64,000 bases of DNA from Helicobacter_B zhangjianzhongii. Its GTDB lineage: Bacteria > Campylobacterota > Campylobacteria > Campylobacterales > Helicobacteraceae. Where the stretch lies: positions 185,031 to 249,030 of the forward strand of contig NZ_JANURN010000004.1 of NCBI RefSeq assembly GCF_030249855.1. Reading direction: 5' to 3'. The notes under the pieces were generated by a model that saw only the letters and a program-made list of their open reading frames with translations, was not told the DNA's origin and did no database searches. This document shows positions 25,878 through 33,838 of the stretch, one piece after another (position 1 is the stretch's first letter; each line of letters begins with the position of its first letter). The position numbers and the translations under genes are program-made.

Positions 25878-26296
25878 ATGAAAAAATTTGCACTGATTTA
25901 TGGCGTTATTGCCACACTGCTTTGGCTTTTTTTTGTTGGTGTATTTGCTGATAGACTTTAAAGACTTAGCAAAAGATTCACACAAAATCACCACCAACTC
26001 AAGCCTAGCTCCTTTTGACAAAGCCCTGCAAGCGTGTATCAATAAGCACAATACCTATCTTAAAAAAACTCCTGCAACTTGGCAAGGAAGAAAATCTAGA
26101 TGTGAGCTTTATGCTCCAAGCTGACACTTGCGAGATTCACTCTCTCACATTTGATAAGCCCAAAAGTGAGTTTGCTCCACATATCACAAATGTGCTTCAC
26201 AAAGCTAAAGCCTGCATAAAAACGCAATGCCAGAGCATACAAGAAAACACACAATACACTATTCCATTTTTCTATCGTTTATCACCCGATGAGTAA
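25878..26296 (+). pseudogene. Small membrane protein broken by two homopolymer frameshifts
   Basis: ATG 25878 opens MKKFALIYGVIATLLWLFF and stops after 27 codons. Removing one T from the T8 tract at 25927-25934 joins it to the next frame (LLVYLLIDFKDLAKDSH...), and removing one A from the A7 tract near 26053-26059 joins that to a third frame (LLQLGKEENLDVSFM...) ending at 26296. The restored product would be about 138 residues with one N-terminal membrane helix and a periplasmic domain. The family is not recognised. Two independent +1 changes in homopolymers suggest either decay, phase variation or sequencing error. Confidence 0.6.
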
Positions 26297-26528
26297 AGCC
26301 TATCCTGCCCCTCTACAAAAGCTCTATAAAGCTACCTTACCCACTTCTAGTAATAGATTCTACAATCCCACAATAGCCTATCGATAATAACGCTCTGCTG
26401 TGTCATTAAGCATTGTCAGCATTTTTTCAAACCACACCAAATCCATTGTAACATAGCTAGTATTTTGCCAAATATCTAGAATCCACAAAGACAGGGATAG
26501 CCCAAAATAGCTAGAAGAAGCTGGATTT

Positions 26529-26547
26529 ATGGGGACCAAAGCCCCAT
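26529..26547 (-). terminator. Hairpin just after icd (weak terminator candidate)
   Basis: ATGGGG and its complement CCCCAT, seven bases apart, begin 4 bases beyond the icd stop codon. No U-run follows on the minus strand, so this may only be an RNA 3'-end stabiliser. Confidence 0.3.
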
Positions 26548-26550
26548 AGA

Positions 26551-28755
26551 TTATGTTGTAGCAATCCTTTCAATCACCGCATTAAAGCTCTTGCTTGGTC
26601 GCATAACGCTTTCAGCCTTGCTATCATCAAATTTATAATATCCACCTAGATCTACTTTTACACCTTGAGCGGAGTTAAACTCTGCTCTAATAGAATCTTG
26701 CTTAGATTCTAGCTCATTAGCAATAGGCGTAAAGAATGCTGCAATGCTAGAATCTGTGCTTTGATTTGCCAACGCTCTAGCAAAATACATCGCCAAGTAA
26801 AAATGACTTGTGCGGTTGTCATCTTCGCCCACTTTGCGTGAAGGGGCTTTGTTGTTATCAAGCCATTGTGAAGTCGCCACATCTAGCGCGTCTGCTAGCA
26901 CCTTTGCCTTAGGGCTATTTTGCTTTTGCGCGTAAAATTCTAGGCTTGCTTGCAGGGCTAGAAACTCGCCCAAGCTATCCCAACGCAAGTGATTTTCCTC
27001 CACAAGCTGCTCTACTTGCTTTGGCGCACTGCCACCAGCCCCTGTCTCAAACATCGCCCCACCATTTAGCATAGGCACGACGGAGAGCATTTTCGCACTT
27101 GTGCCAAGCTCCAAAATTGGGAAAAGATCGGTCAAATAATCACGCAAAACATTGCCTGTGATAGAGATGGCATTTTTCCCAGCACGGATAAGTTGCAGGG
27201 ATTCCAAACACGCTTCTTTTGGGGCTAAAATAGCTATGTCTTTGCCTAATTCCTGCAATCTCTTTTTGACTAAATCAATCATAATTTTATTACTAGCCCT
27301 TTTTTCATCAAGCCAGAAAATCGCCTTATCCCCTGTTAAATCCGCCCTTTCAATGCCTAAATCAATCCAGTTTTGCACCGCATCAAATTTGGCTTGATTA
27401 GCACGATAAATATCGCCCTTTTTCACGCTATGAGCAAGCAGCACCCTATCGCTAGAATCCACAATGATAAACTCGCCATCACTTGGGGCTACAAAGGTTT
27501 TATCGTGTGAGCCATACTCTTGGGCTTTTTTCGCCATTAAGCCCACATTGCTGACACTGCCTAGCGTAGCAGGATTCAGCACTCCATTAGCCTTTAAGTC
27601 TTCAATCACAGCTTCATAAATAGTCGCATAAGTCTTATCAGGGATTACCGCATTTGCATCGCATTCCTTGCCATCTTTGTCCCATAATCTCGCGCCATTT
27701 TTCAGCATAGCAGGCATAGAGGCATCTACAATTACATCGCTTGGGATATGTAAATTAGTAATGCCTTTGTCAGAATTTACCATAGAGATTTTGGCACTTT
27801 TTTCTAAAATCTCATTGTATTTAGCTAGAATCTCCGCTTTTTTAGGGCTAGATTCTATCTTTGTGAGCAATTCACTCACGCCATTATTGGCATTTACACC
27901 TAAAGATTCTAGCTCATCTTTAAACTCCGCAAAAAGCTCTTTAAAATACGCCTTCACCGCATAGCCAAAAAGGATAGGATCGCTTACCTTCATCATCGTA
28001 GCTTTTAAATGCAAGGAAAATAGAATGTCTTGCTTTTTGCAGGATTCAATCTGGGCTGCGTAAAACTCGCTTAGCTTTTGTGCGTCCATAAAGGTGGCGT
28101 CCAAAATCTCATTTGCTTCTAGTTTTAGCCCATCTTTTAGCACCTTTTGCCCGCTAGAATCTTTGAAGATAATCTTTGCTGTTGTGGGAGATTCTATCAA
28201 CACCGCCTTTTCATTATCAAAGAAATCGCCCTCTTTCATATAGCTGACACAGCTTTTTGAGTTTTTGTCAAAAGGCGTTACTCGGTAAGGGTTTTTCTGT
28301 GCGTAGGATTTTACAGCATTGGTGCTGCGGCGATCAGAATTACCCTGCCTTAAAACAGGATTGACTGCTGATCCTAGCACTTTTTGGTATTTCTCTTTCA
28401 CTGCTTTTTCTTGCTCATTGCTTGGTTCATCAGGGAAATTTGGCACATTGTAGCCCTTTGCTTGAAGCTCTTTTATGGCGTTTTTAAGCTGAGGGATTGA
28501 AGCGGAGATATTTGGGGTTTTGATGAGATTTGCACTAGGGGTTTTGACAAGCTCACCGAGTTTGCTTAAAGCATCTTCTACGCGTTGATTTGGGGCGAGA
28601 TTCTCGGGGAATTGAGCTAAGATTCTAGCACTTAGAGAAATGTCTGAAGTCTCTACTTGAATATCTGCGTGGTTTAAAAATGCCTTTGCAATGGGCAAAA
28701 ACGAGTAGGTCGCTAGGGCTGGAGACTCATCTGTGAGTGTGTAAGTGATTTTCAT
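26551..28755 (-). CDS. icd: NADP-dependent isocitrate dehydrogenase, monomeric type
   Basis: A 734-residue protein matching the monomeric IDH (IDH-II) in length and sequence: the N-terminus ITYTLTDESPALATYSFLP, the substrate Ser region around RQGNSDRRST, NSDKGITNLHIPSDVIVDAS and the C-terminal DLGGYYKFD. It converts isocitrate to 2-oxoglutarate, making NADPH. This is the Campylobacter-type enzyme, unrelated in length to the roughly 425-residue dimeric Icd of H. pylori. It is transcribed alone; surE lies 180 bases upstream on the same strand. Confidence 0.95.
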   Translation of the reverse strand: MKITYTLTDESPALATYSFLPIAKAFLNHADIQVETSDISLSARILAQFPENLAPNQRVEDALSKLGELVKTPSANLIKTPNISASIPQLKNAIKELQAKGYNVPNFPDEPSNEQEKAVKEKYQKVLGSAVNPVLRQGNSDRRSTNAVKSYAQKNPYRVTPFDKNSKSCVSYMKEGDFFDNEKAVLIESPTTAKIIFKDSSGQKVLKDGLKLEANEILDATFMDAQKLSEFYAAQIESCKKQDILFSLHLKATMMKVSDPILFGYAVKAYFKELFAEFKDELESLGVNANNGVSELLTKIESSPKKAEILAKYNEILEKSAKISMVNSDKGITNLHIPSDVIVDASMPAMLKNGARLWDKDGKECDANAVIPDKTYATIYEAVIEDLKANGVLNPATLGSVSNVGLMAKKAQEYGSHDKTFVAPSDGEFIIVDSSDRVLLAHSVKKGDIYRANQAKFDAVQNWIDLGIERADLTGDKAIFWLDEKRASNKIMIDLVKKRLQELGKDIAILAPKEACLESLQLIRAGKNAISITGNVLRDYLTDLFPILELGTSAKMLSVVPMLNGGAMFETGAGGSAPKQVEQLVEENHLRWDSLGEFLALQASLEFYAQKQNSPKAKVLADALDVATSQWLDNNKAPSRKVGEDDNRTSHFYLAMYFARALANQSTDSSIAAFFTPIANELESKQDSIRAEFNSAQGVKVDLGGYYKFDDSKAESVMRPSKSFNAVIERIATT

Positions 28756-28934
28756 CGTGTGTCCTTTGTGGTGAAATGATTGCGGAATGGTTTAGTATAG
28801 CAAAAACCTTTACATACATTGCTACAAAGTATAAAATTTTTAACCTTTTTACAATATGTCTAGGTAAATTAGGTAGCATAAAAATAGCGGCGACATAAGC
28901 AAGCATAGCCAAAGCGGTGGATTCTAGGCTCACA

Positions 28935-29711
28935 CTAGAATCTATCTATCCATTTAGTTAGCATATCCAAATCATCATAGCTTGTCATATCTACAGTAAT
29001 TGGCGTGATAGAGACATAGCCACTCATCACCGCGCTGAAATCGCTTGCCCGCTCACTGCGCTCCTCCCACTCAAGCTCGTGCGTGCCTAGCCAATAATAC
29101 TCTTCATTGCGTGGATTGCGTGCTTTGGCGACATCGTTGCCATAGAGCCGCACGCCTAGCTCTGTGATCTTGTAGCCTTTAGATTCTGTGGCGATGGGGA
29201 TATTGACATTAAGAAATTTGCGCTTAGGTAGGGGATTATGTGTCAAAATCTTTTGCGCTAGGTCAAATGCCACTTTTTTTGCAAGACTAAAATCACACTT
29301 CCTATCACTCTCTTTTTTAAGTAGCTGTGAAATCGCCATACTAGGCACCCCTAGAATCGCGCCCTCCATAGCCCCTGCAGCCGTGCCAGAGTAGGTAACA
29401 TCTTCGCCCATATTGCAGCCGATATTGATCCCAGAGACAATTAAGTCCGGTTTGCGATTTTGCTCTTTATAGAGTGTGTTATATGCAAGATAGATACAAT
29501 CTGCCGGCGTGCCATCATCAAGCTTGTAAGAATCTTTACCCACAGAGATAAGGGAGAGAGGCTTTGTGATACTAAGTCCGTGTCCGCACGCAGATTTCTC
29601 CCTAGCAGGAGCGACTACACACACCCGCCCAAGCGGGCTAAGGGCTTCCTTTAGAGCTAGAATCCCAGCCGCATCAAAGCCATCATCATTGGTGATTAAA
29701 ATCTCTTTCAT
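28935..29711 (-). CDS. surE: 5'/3'-nucleotidase SurE
   Basis: A 258-residue metal-dependent survival protein/nucleotidase. The N-terminal metal-binding motif is ILITNDDGFDAAGI, with SGINIGCNMGEDVTYSGTAAGAM providing the conserved Asn and Ser/Thr region. It dephosphorylates nucleoside monophosphates and short polyphosphates. The start overlaps the stop of ispA by 4 bases, so the two genes are co-transcribed. Confidence 0.95.
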   Translation of the reverse strand: MKEILITNDDGFDAAGILALKEALSPLGRVCVVAPAREKSACGHGLSITKPLSLISVGKDSYKLDDGTPADCIYLAYNTLYKEQNRKPDLIVSGINIGCNMGEDVTYSGTAAGAMEGAILGVPSMAISQLLKKESDRKCDFSLAKKVAFDLAQKILTHNPLPKRKFLNVNIPIATESKGYKITELGVRLYGNDVAKARNPRNEEYYWLGTHELEWEERSERASDFSAVMSGYVSITPITVDMTSYDDLDMLTKWIDRF

Positions 29712-30574
29712 ACAATCTCCTTAAAATAATCCCCCAAAAGCATTGAGAGATTCTTAGCTATGGGCTTGGGGAACGCTTCTATGCTTGTAGCTAATGCGCT
29801 AGATTCTGCTTGCAAAAGCTCTTTAGCCTGTGCTAGTCCTAGCAGATTTACATAGCTGTTTTTCTGCCCATCATTGCGCGTGGGCTTACCTGCTTGGGCT
29901 GCTTCTTGCACCGCATCAATGACATCATCTCGTATTTGGAAAAACAGCCCAAGTCGCAAGCCAAAGTCCCATAAATCCTGTGTGAGTGGGTCCGCGGCAT
30001 TTGCGATGATGGCACCCATCTTTAGGCTTGCAGCGATGAGTTTGGCGGTTTTGTTGCTATGGATTTCTTGGAGCTGCTCTAGCGGCAGGGCTTGATTTTC
30101 AAAATGGCAATCAAGTGCCTGCCCAATCACCATACCGCCTATCCCACCAGCATAAGCAAGCTCTTTTACAAGCTGGATTTGCACGCTAGGATCTAGCTTT
30201 GCGCAGCTTAGTAGATAGAATGCATAAGTATTTAGCCCATCGCCCACAAGGGTCGCGCTCACTTCATCATAAGTAGTATGTAGCGTGGGCTTACCCCTGC
30301 GCAAAGAGGCATTATCCATACAGGGCAGATCATCGTGGATAAGTGAGTAAGTATGCAAGCACTCTAACGCCAGCGCAGGCAAAAAGGCGTTTTTTGTCAT
30401 TATGGGGCGTAGCCCAGAGACAACAGCTAGCAAAAGATTTGGGCGGAAACGCTTGCCCCCATACAAAAGCATCTCCCAAAAAGCCGTGGCAAAATATGGG
30501 TGGAAGCTAGGGATTTGCGGTGCGCTTGCTTGCAAAAATTGCTCAAATTCTTTCATACTCTGCTGATATTGCAT
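29708..30574 (-). CDS. ispA: Farnesyl/geranylgeranyl diphosphate synthase
   Basis: A 288-residue trans-prenyl transferase. Both Asp-rich motifs are visible: DDLPCMDNASLRRGKPT (first, DDxxxxD) and FQIRDDVIDA (second, DDxxD-like). GGKRFRPNLL is the substrate-binding strand. It builds C15 or longer isoprenoid diphosphates from IPP; the chain length cannot be fixed by eye, though the two-residue insert in the first motif fits short-chain bacterial FPP synthases. An alternative internal Met (MKEFEQFL) lies 6 codons in. Confidence 0.92.
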   Translation of the reverse strand: MQYQQSMKEFEQFLQASAPQIPSFHPYFATAFWEMLLYGGKRFRPNLLLAVVSGLRPIMTKNAFLPALALECLHTYSLIHDDLPCMDNASLRRGKPTLHTTYDEVSATLVGDGLNTYAFYLLSCAKLDPSVQIQLVKELAYAGGIGGMVIGQALDCHFENQALPLEQLQEIHSNKTAKLIAASLKMGAIIANAADPLTQDLWDFGLRLGLFFQIRDDVIDAVQEAAQAGKPTRNDGQKNSYVNLLGLAQAKELLQAESSALATSIEAFPKPIAKNLSMLLGDYFKEIV

Positions 30575-30603
30575 TATGCTCCTTAATGGTATAAAAGTGG
30601 ATT

Positions 30604-32049
30604 CTACAATGCCATCCGCACAGAGTCAAAAAGCGCGTCCATATTCTGCTCTGGGATAAAATACTGCACACCAAGTCGCCTAGCCTCTTCTGCTGTTTCA
30701 TAATCAGGCATTTTTGCCACAACAAGACAAAAGACAACAGGCTTTGCCGGCTCTTTTTGCGGGAGCTGCTTGGTGTTTTGGATAAAGTCTAGCGCACTCA
30801 TCTCACCGATTTGCTCATCAAGCACGACAATATCTTGCTGTGTAGTAGCAAGGAGCTTTAGCGCACTTATGGGGTTTTTATCCACGCTAACTGTGAGAGT
30901 AGAATCTATCTTTTCAATAACTTCTTTATATTTCAGCGCATTGACCGCGGAGCTGCGCAGCACAAGCACATTTTTATGACTTACTTCTTCTAGATATTTT
31001 AGTAGGCTAAAAAGCTCCTTTGTCTTTGGAGAGGCTTTATTTTTATCAAGTCCGCGGAGAAAATAGCGAAGAAAAGTTTTTGATGAGAAGCCTCCTTCTA
31101 TACGCGCATCACGGAAAAACTTGCGCACGATTTGAGACTTTTTCGCGCGATCCCATAGCTCAGAATCCAAATCATAAGCCTTAGAATTTAGCAGCCCTAC
31201 AAAGCGGTTTTTAATATCGCGCAACATCGGCGCATAAACATCGACAAACTCTTGAAAATGCACTTCTCTAAACTTTTTGAGTCTCTCTCTCTCGTGTGCA
31301 AGCCACTCTTGGCGCGTGGCGATAAACTGGATAAGATCGACATAGGTCCTACGCATCATTTTGACTTCTTTTTCAAAGCGTAAATATTCTTGCCCGCCAC
31401 GCCCAGAGCTATTTGCCATACGCTGCAAACGCTTTTCGCTTGCATCAAGATTGTTGCCTAGCACTTGGCATTGTGCTTTGGCATTGTTTAGGGCTAGCTG
31501 TGTGGCTTCTATGTCTTTTTCTACTTTGATGTATTCTGCTTGCTTGGAGAGAAAGATTTTTTCAAAGGCATAGGCTGGGGTGTATTGCGCCTTTTTGACA
31601 TAGTTTTCAAACTCTTTCCATAGGTAGTTTATCTCATTTTTTGCCTTGCGTAAATCTTCGTTTTCGACAAGATTATCCATTTCACACAAATCATTATAAG
31701 CCGTGAGCAAAAAGCGTCTCATACGCAAAAAATCTAAACTCAAATGCCCTTCTACAAAGTCTTTATACTCAAGTAGAATTTCATTTTCCCTGGCAAAAAA
31801 TTCTTCAATACACACATTTGGTAGCTTTGTCATAGGGATTTCATCAGGATCTATGGGCTTTGGCTTGATTTTCGCGCGTGTTACTATACGCATTTCTACC
31901 TCAAACTCCACCTCCTCGCCCACAGCCATCTCCCCAGAATCCGCATCCCACACCGAGAAGTCAAAGTCATATACCCGTTGATTTAAATCCTGCTCTATCT
32001 TGCCCTTTTGCGCTGCTTCATCAATAACAATCAGCTTCCCTGTCAGCAT
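30604..32049 (-). CDS. Coiled-coil protein with degenerate response-regulator receiver domain
   Basis: About 481 residues; start at ATG 32049, preceded by AGGAGAG (an in-frame ATG at 32085 lies upstream of this Shine-Dalgarno). The first about 65 residues are beta-rich (GKLIVIDEAAQKGKI, VGEEVEFEVEMRIV) and resemble a small OB/cold-shock-like fold. Residues about 80-340 are helical with coiled coils. The C-terminus (about 355-481) is receiver-like: NVLVLRSSAV, DIVVLDEQIGEM with the phospho-Asp position, and GVQYFIPEQNMDAL. The acidic pair normally after strand 1 is replaced by RSS, and the Lys expected near FIPEQ is missing, so phosphorylation is doubtful. It lies 29 bases upstream of ispA; function unknown. 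Confidence 0.7.
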   Translation of the reverse strand: MLTGKLIVIDEAAQKGKIEQDLNQRVYDFDFSVWDADSGEMAVGEEVEFEVEMRIVTRAKIKPKPIDPDEIPMTKLPNVCIEEFFARENEILLEYKDFVEGHLSLDFLRMRRFLLTAYNDLCEMDNLVENEDLRKAKNEINYLWKEFENYVKKAQYTPAYAFEKIFLSKQAEYIKVEKDIEATQLALNNAKAQCQVLGNNLDASEKRLQRMANSSGRGGQEYLRFEKEVKMMRRTYVDLIQFIATRQEWLAHERERLKKFREVHFQEFVDVYAPMLRDIKNRFVGLLNSKAYDLDSELWDRAKKSQIVRKFFRDARIEGGFSSKTFLRYFLRGLDKNKASPKTKELFSLLKYLEEVSHKNVLVLRSSAVNALKYKEVIEKIDSTLTVSVDKNPISALKLLATTQQDIVVLDEQIGEMSALDFIQNTKQLPQKEPAKPVVFCLVVAKMPDYETAEEARRLGVQYFIPEQNMDALFDSVRMAL

Positions 32050-32249
32050 ACACTCTCTCCTACAAACATAAGCACCAAATATCACTATGGTAATTGATCA
32101 ATGCGATCAATTATAGCAAAATAATTATAGATAGCCCTTGCTTCTTATGGACAATTGGGACAAAATCGACATAAATCACCACACTGCAAGCTTTACGCAC
32201 TTTCTCTGCTATAATTACCCAAATCCCCAAAATATATAAAGTTGAGCTT

Positions 32250-33323
32250 ATGAAAACATCTCTATCTTTGCGCACTATCCCCATAGTCTCCTTGCTTCTT
32301 GGATTTATATATAGCGGGGCTTATGGGCTTGACTATTCCGCTTGCAGAGCCTACTATAAGCAAGCAACTAGCGTGGTGGATTCTACTAGAATCTATTCTG
32401 TCTTGTATCAAAATAAGCCCCATCTCATCGCCTTTTCGCCAAGTCCGCTACGCTCTTCACGCATTATCAAGCACGACCCTTTCACAGGGCTATATCTCTT
32501 CTCTGGCAAGCTAGCTAAAAGCTACCGCCTAAAGCCACTTGATACATTTGCCCATACACTCCCACTTGCTGGAGTCAATGCCACACAAGCTATCGCCGGC
32601 AGTATCACAAACTTTGAAAAAGGCATATTTGATCTAGGCAAATTTAGCACCACTTTGCCCAAGGATTCTGTGATTAGCACCATTTGCTATCAAAGCTATG
32701 GCATTAGTGCCTATGGGCAATACTTTATCCCAAAAATTCTCATCGATAGATTCTTAAGCCCCAAGGGAGGGCAGTATGGAGATATTGGCGTGCGAGTTAG
32801 TGCAAATATCCAAAGTGTGCGCGATCAGCACCCAAAGGGCGTGATCATCGAGCAAGTCGATGTCTTTTTCCCACACAAGCCCCTTTTGCCAAAAGATAGA
32901 ATCCTATCCATAAATGGACACGCGATCACCTCGCTTGCAGATTTTGAATGGCTTGTCGCTGATCTTGAGCCTAGGTCAAAGGCACAAGTCAAGTTTGTGC
33001 GCAATGGCAGAGTGCTTGAAGCCGCTGTGCAAGTAGATAGGCGATATGGTGGTGGGATCTTGCGGGATACATTTTTTGAACGCTATGGCGTGATAATCGA
33101 CAAAGACTTCGTGATCCGCTCAATTGGCAAGCCCCTGCCCTTTACGCTATCGCAGCTTAGTGTGGGGGATAAGTTTATTTGGATTGACAAAACACCCATT
33201 AAAAAAGACAGCGATTTTTGGCATTTCCGCCAGCTATTTTCTCAAGCAGGGCTAAGAGGGCAAGTCGAGCTACTCTTGCTACACGATGGCGTGGAGATTT
33301 TCTTGCGATCTCCTCTGCGCTAG
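32250..33323 (+). CDS. PDZ-domain periplasmic protein
   Basis: A 357-residue exported protein with an N-terminal signal segment (TIPIVSLLLGFIYSGAYG). The first about 170 residues are not recognised. Residues about 195-260 form a PDZ domain (GVIIEQVDVFF, KDRILSINGHAITSLADFEWLV, KVKFVRNGRV-like strand), and a second partial PDZ-like segment follows at about 290-357 (LSVGDKFIWIDKTPIKKDSDF, QVELLLLHDGVEI). No protease domain is present. It is divergent from the receiver-like gene, with 164 or more bases between them. Confidence 0.72.
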   Translation: MKTSLSLRTIPIVSLLLGFIYSGAYGLDYSACRAYYKQATSVVDSTRIYSVLYQNKPHLIAFSPSPLRSSRIIKHDPFTGLYLFSGKLAKSYRLKPLDTFAHTLPLAGVNATQAIAGSITNFEKGIFDLGKFSTTLPKDSVISTICYQSYGISAYGQYFIPKILIDRFLSPKGGQYGDIGVRVSANIQSVRDQHPKGVIIEQVDVFFPHKPLLPKDRILSINGHAITSLADFEWLVADLEPRSKAQVKFVRNGRVLEAAVQVDRRYGGGILRDTFFERYGVIIDKDFVIRSIGKPLPFTLSQLSVGDKFIWIDKTPIKKDSDFWHFRQLFSQAGLRGQVELLLLHDGVEIFLRSPLR

Positions 33324-33459
33324 AAAGCCTAGAATCTTAAGCTAGATTCTAGCAATGCTCTCAATACTCTTTAGCATCGCAAGCTTTGCACTTCTTGCGC
33401 TAGCAAGGGGCGGTCCATAGCACATAAGCCCAGAATCCCAAGCACCCCAAATAGCAACC

Positions 33460-33491
33460 CTAGAATCCACTTTTACAAAAGTGGATTCTAG
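33460..33491. repeat. Inverted pair of the 15-mer (terminator-like hairpin)
   Basis: CTAGAATCCACTTTT at 33460-33474, AC, then AAAAGTGGATTCTAG at 33477-33491: a perfect 15-bp stem with a 2-base spacer. Located between convergent genes, where a bidirectional terminator would be useful. Each arm is one copy of the dispersed family. Confidence 0.85.
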
Positions 33492-33631
33492 AGAGTAAGC
33501 CCAAACTCATCATCGTAAGCCTTACTCCCCCTTTTTCCATCATCGTAAGCGAGTGTAACGAGATGATTTATAATTTTGCGCTAGCAAAATAACCTTTACT
33601 AGAATCCATTTTTTACATATCGCGTTTTATT

Positions 33632-33667
33632 GTCATTGCGAGCGAGTGAAACGAGCGTGGCAATCCA
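33632..33667 (+). repeat. GTCATTGCGAGC / GTGGCAATCCA palindromic element, copy 1
   Basis: Starts GTCATTGCGAGC and ends GTGGCAATCCAT with an inner partial palindrome (CGAG...CGAG type). It belongs to the REP-like family also seen at 33700, 37383, 42167, 42261 and 55439. Confidence 0.8.
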
Positions 33668-33699
33668 TACTAGAATCCACTTTTTATTGTGTCTTTTAT

Positions 33700-33756
33700 G
33701 GATTACTAAAGAAGCTACGCTTTGCCGCGCCGTGTTGGCGCACCGCTCGCAATGAC
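33700..33756 (-). repeat. GTCATTGCGAGC / GTGGCAATCCA element, copy 2 (inverted, longer)
   Basis: Reads on the minus strand as GTCATTGCGAGCGG, a G/C-rich inner palindrome (around GCGCCAACACGGCGC), and an AGTAATCCA-like end. It is longer and more divergent at the 3' side than copy 1. Together with copy 1 it forms an inverted pair about 30 bases apart. Confidence 0.7.
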
Positions 33757-33838
33757 GGAAAATAAGCTTGAAAATTAAAACCTAAAAAATTAAGAGAGTC
33801 GCGGCGGTAGGATTACAAAAAGTGGATTCTAGGGTAGG

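Larger units (their letters stand above)
33324..33838. other. Repeat-rich convergent intergenic region
   Basis: About 515 bases without a gene between the convergent PDZ and obgE genes. It is packed with repeats: an inverted pair of the 15-mer (33460-33491), two degenerate TCATCGTAAGC units near 33510-33570, a GTCATTGCGAGC element (33632-33667), further 15-mer copies (33671-33684 and 33818-33832), and an inverted GTCATTGCGAGC element (33700-33756). I see no RNA gene or ORF. Confidence 0.75.

Noticed and set aside
33324..33838. Possible CRISPR array
   Set aside because: Repeats are of different kinds, not evenly spaced, and no unique equal-length spacers are present. No cas gene is in the window.
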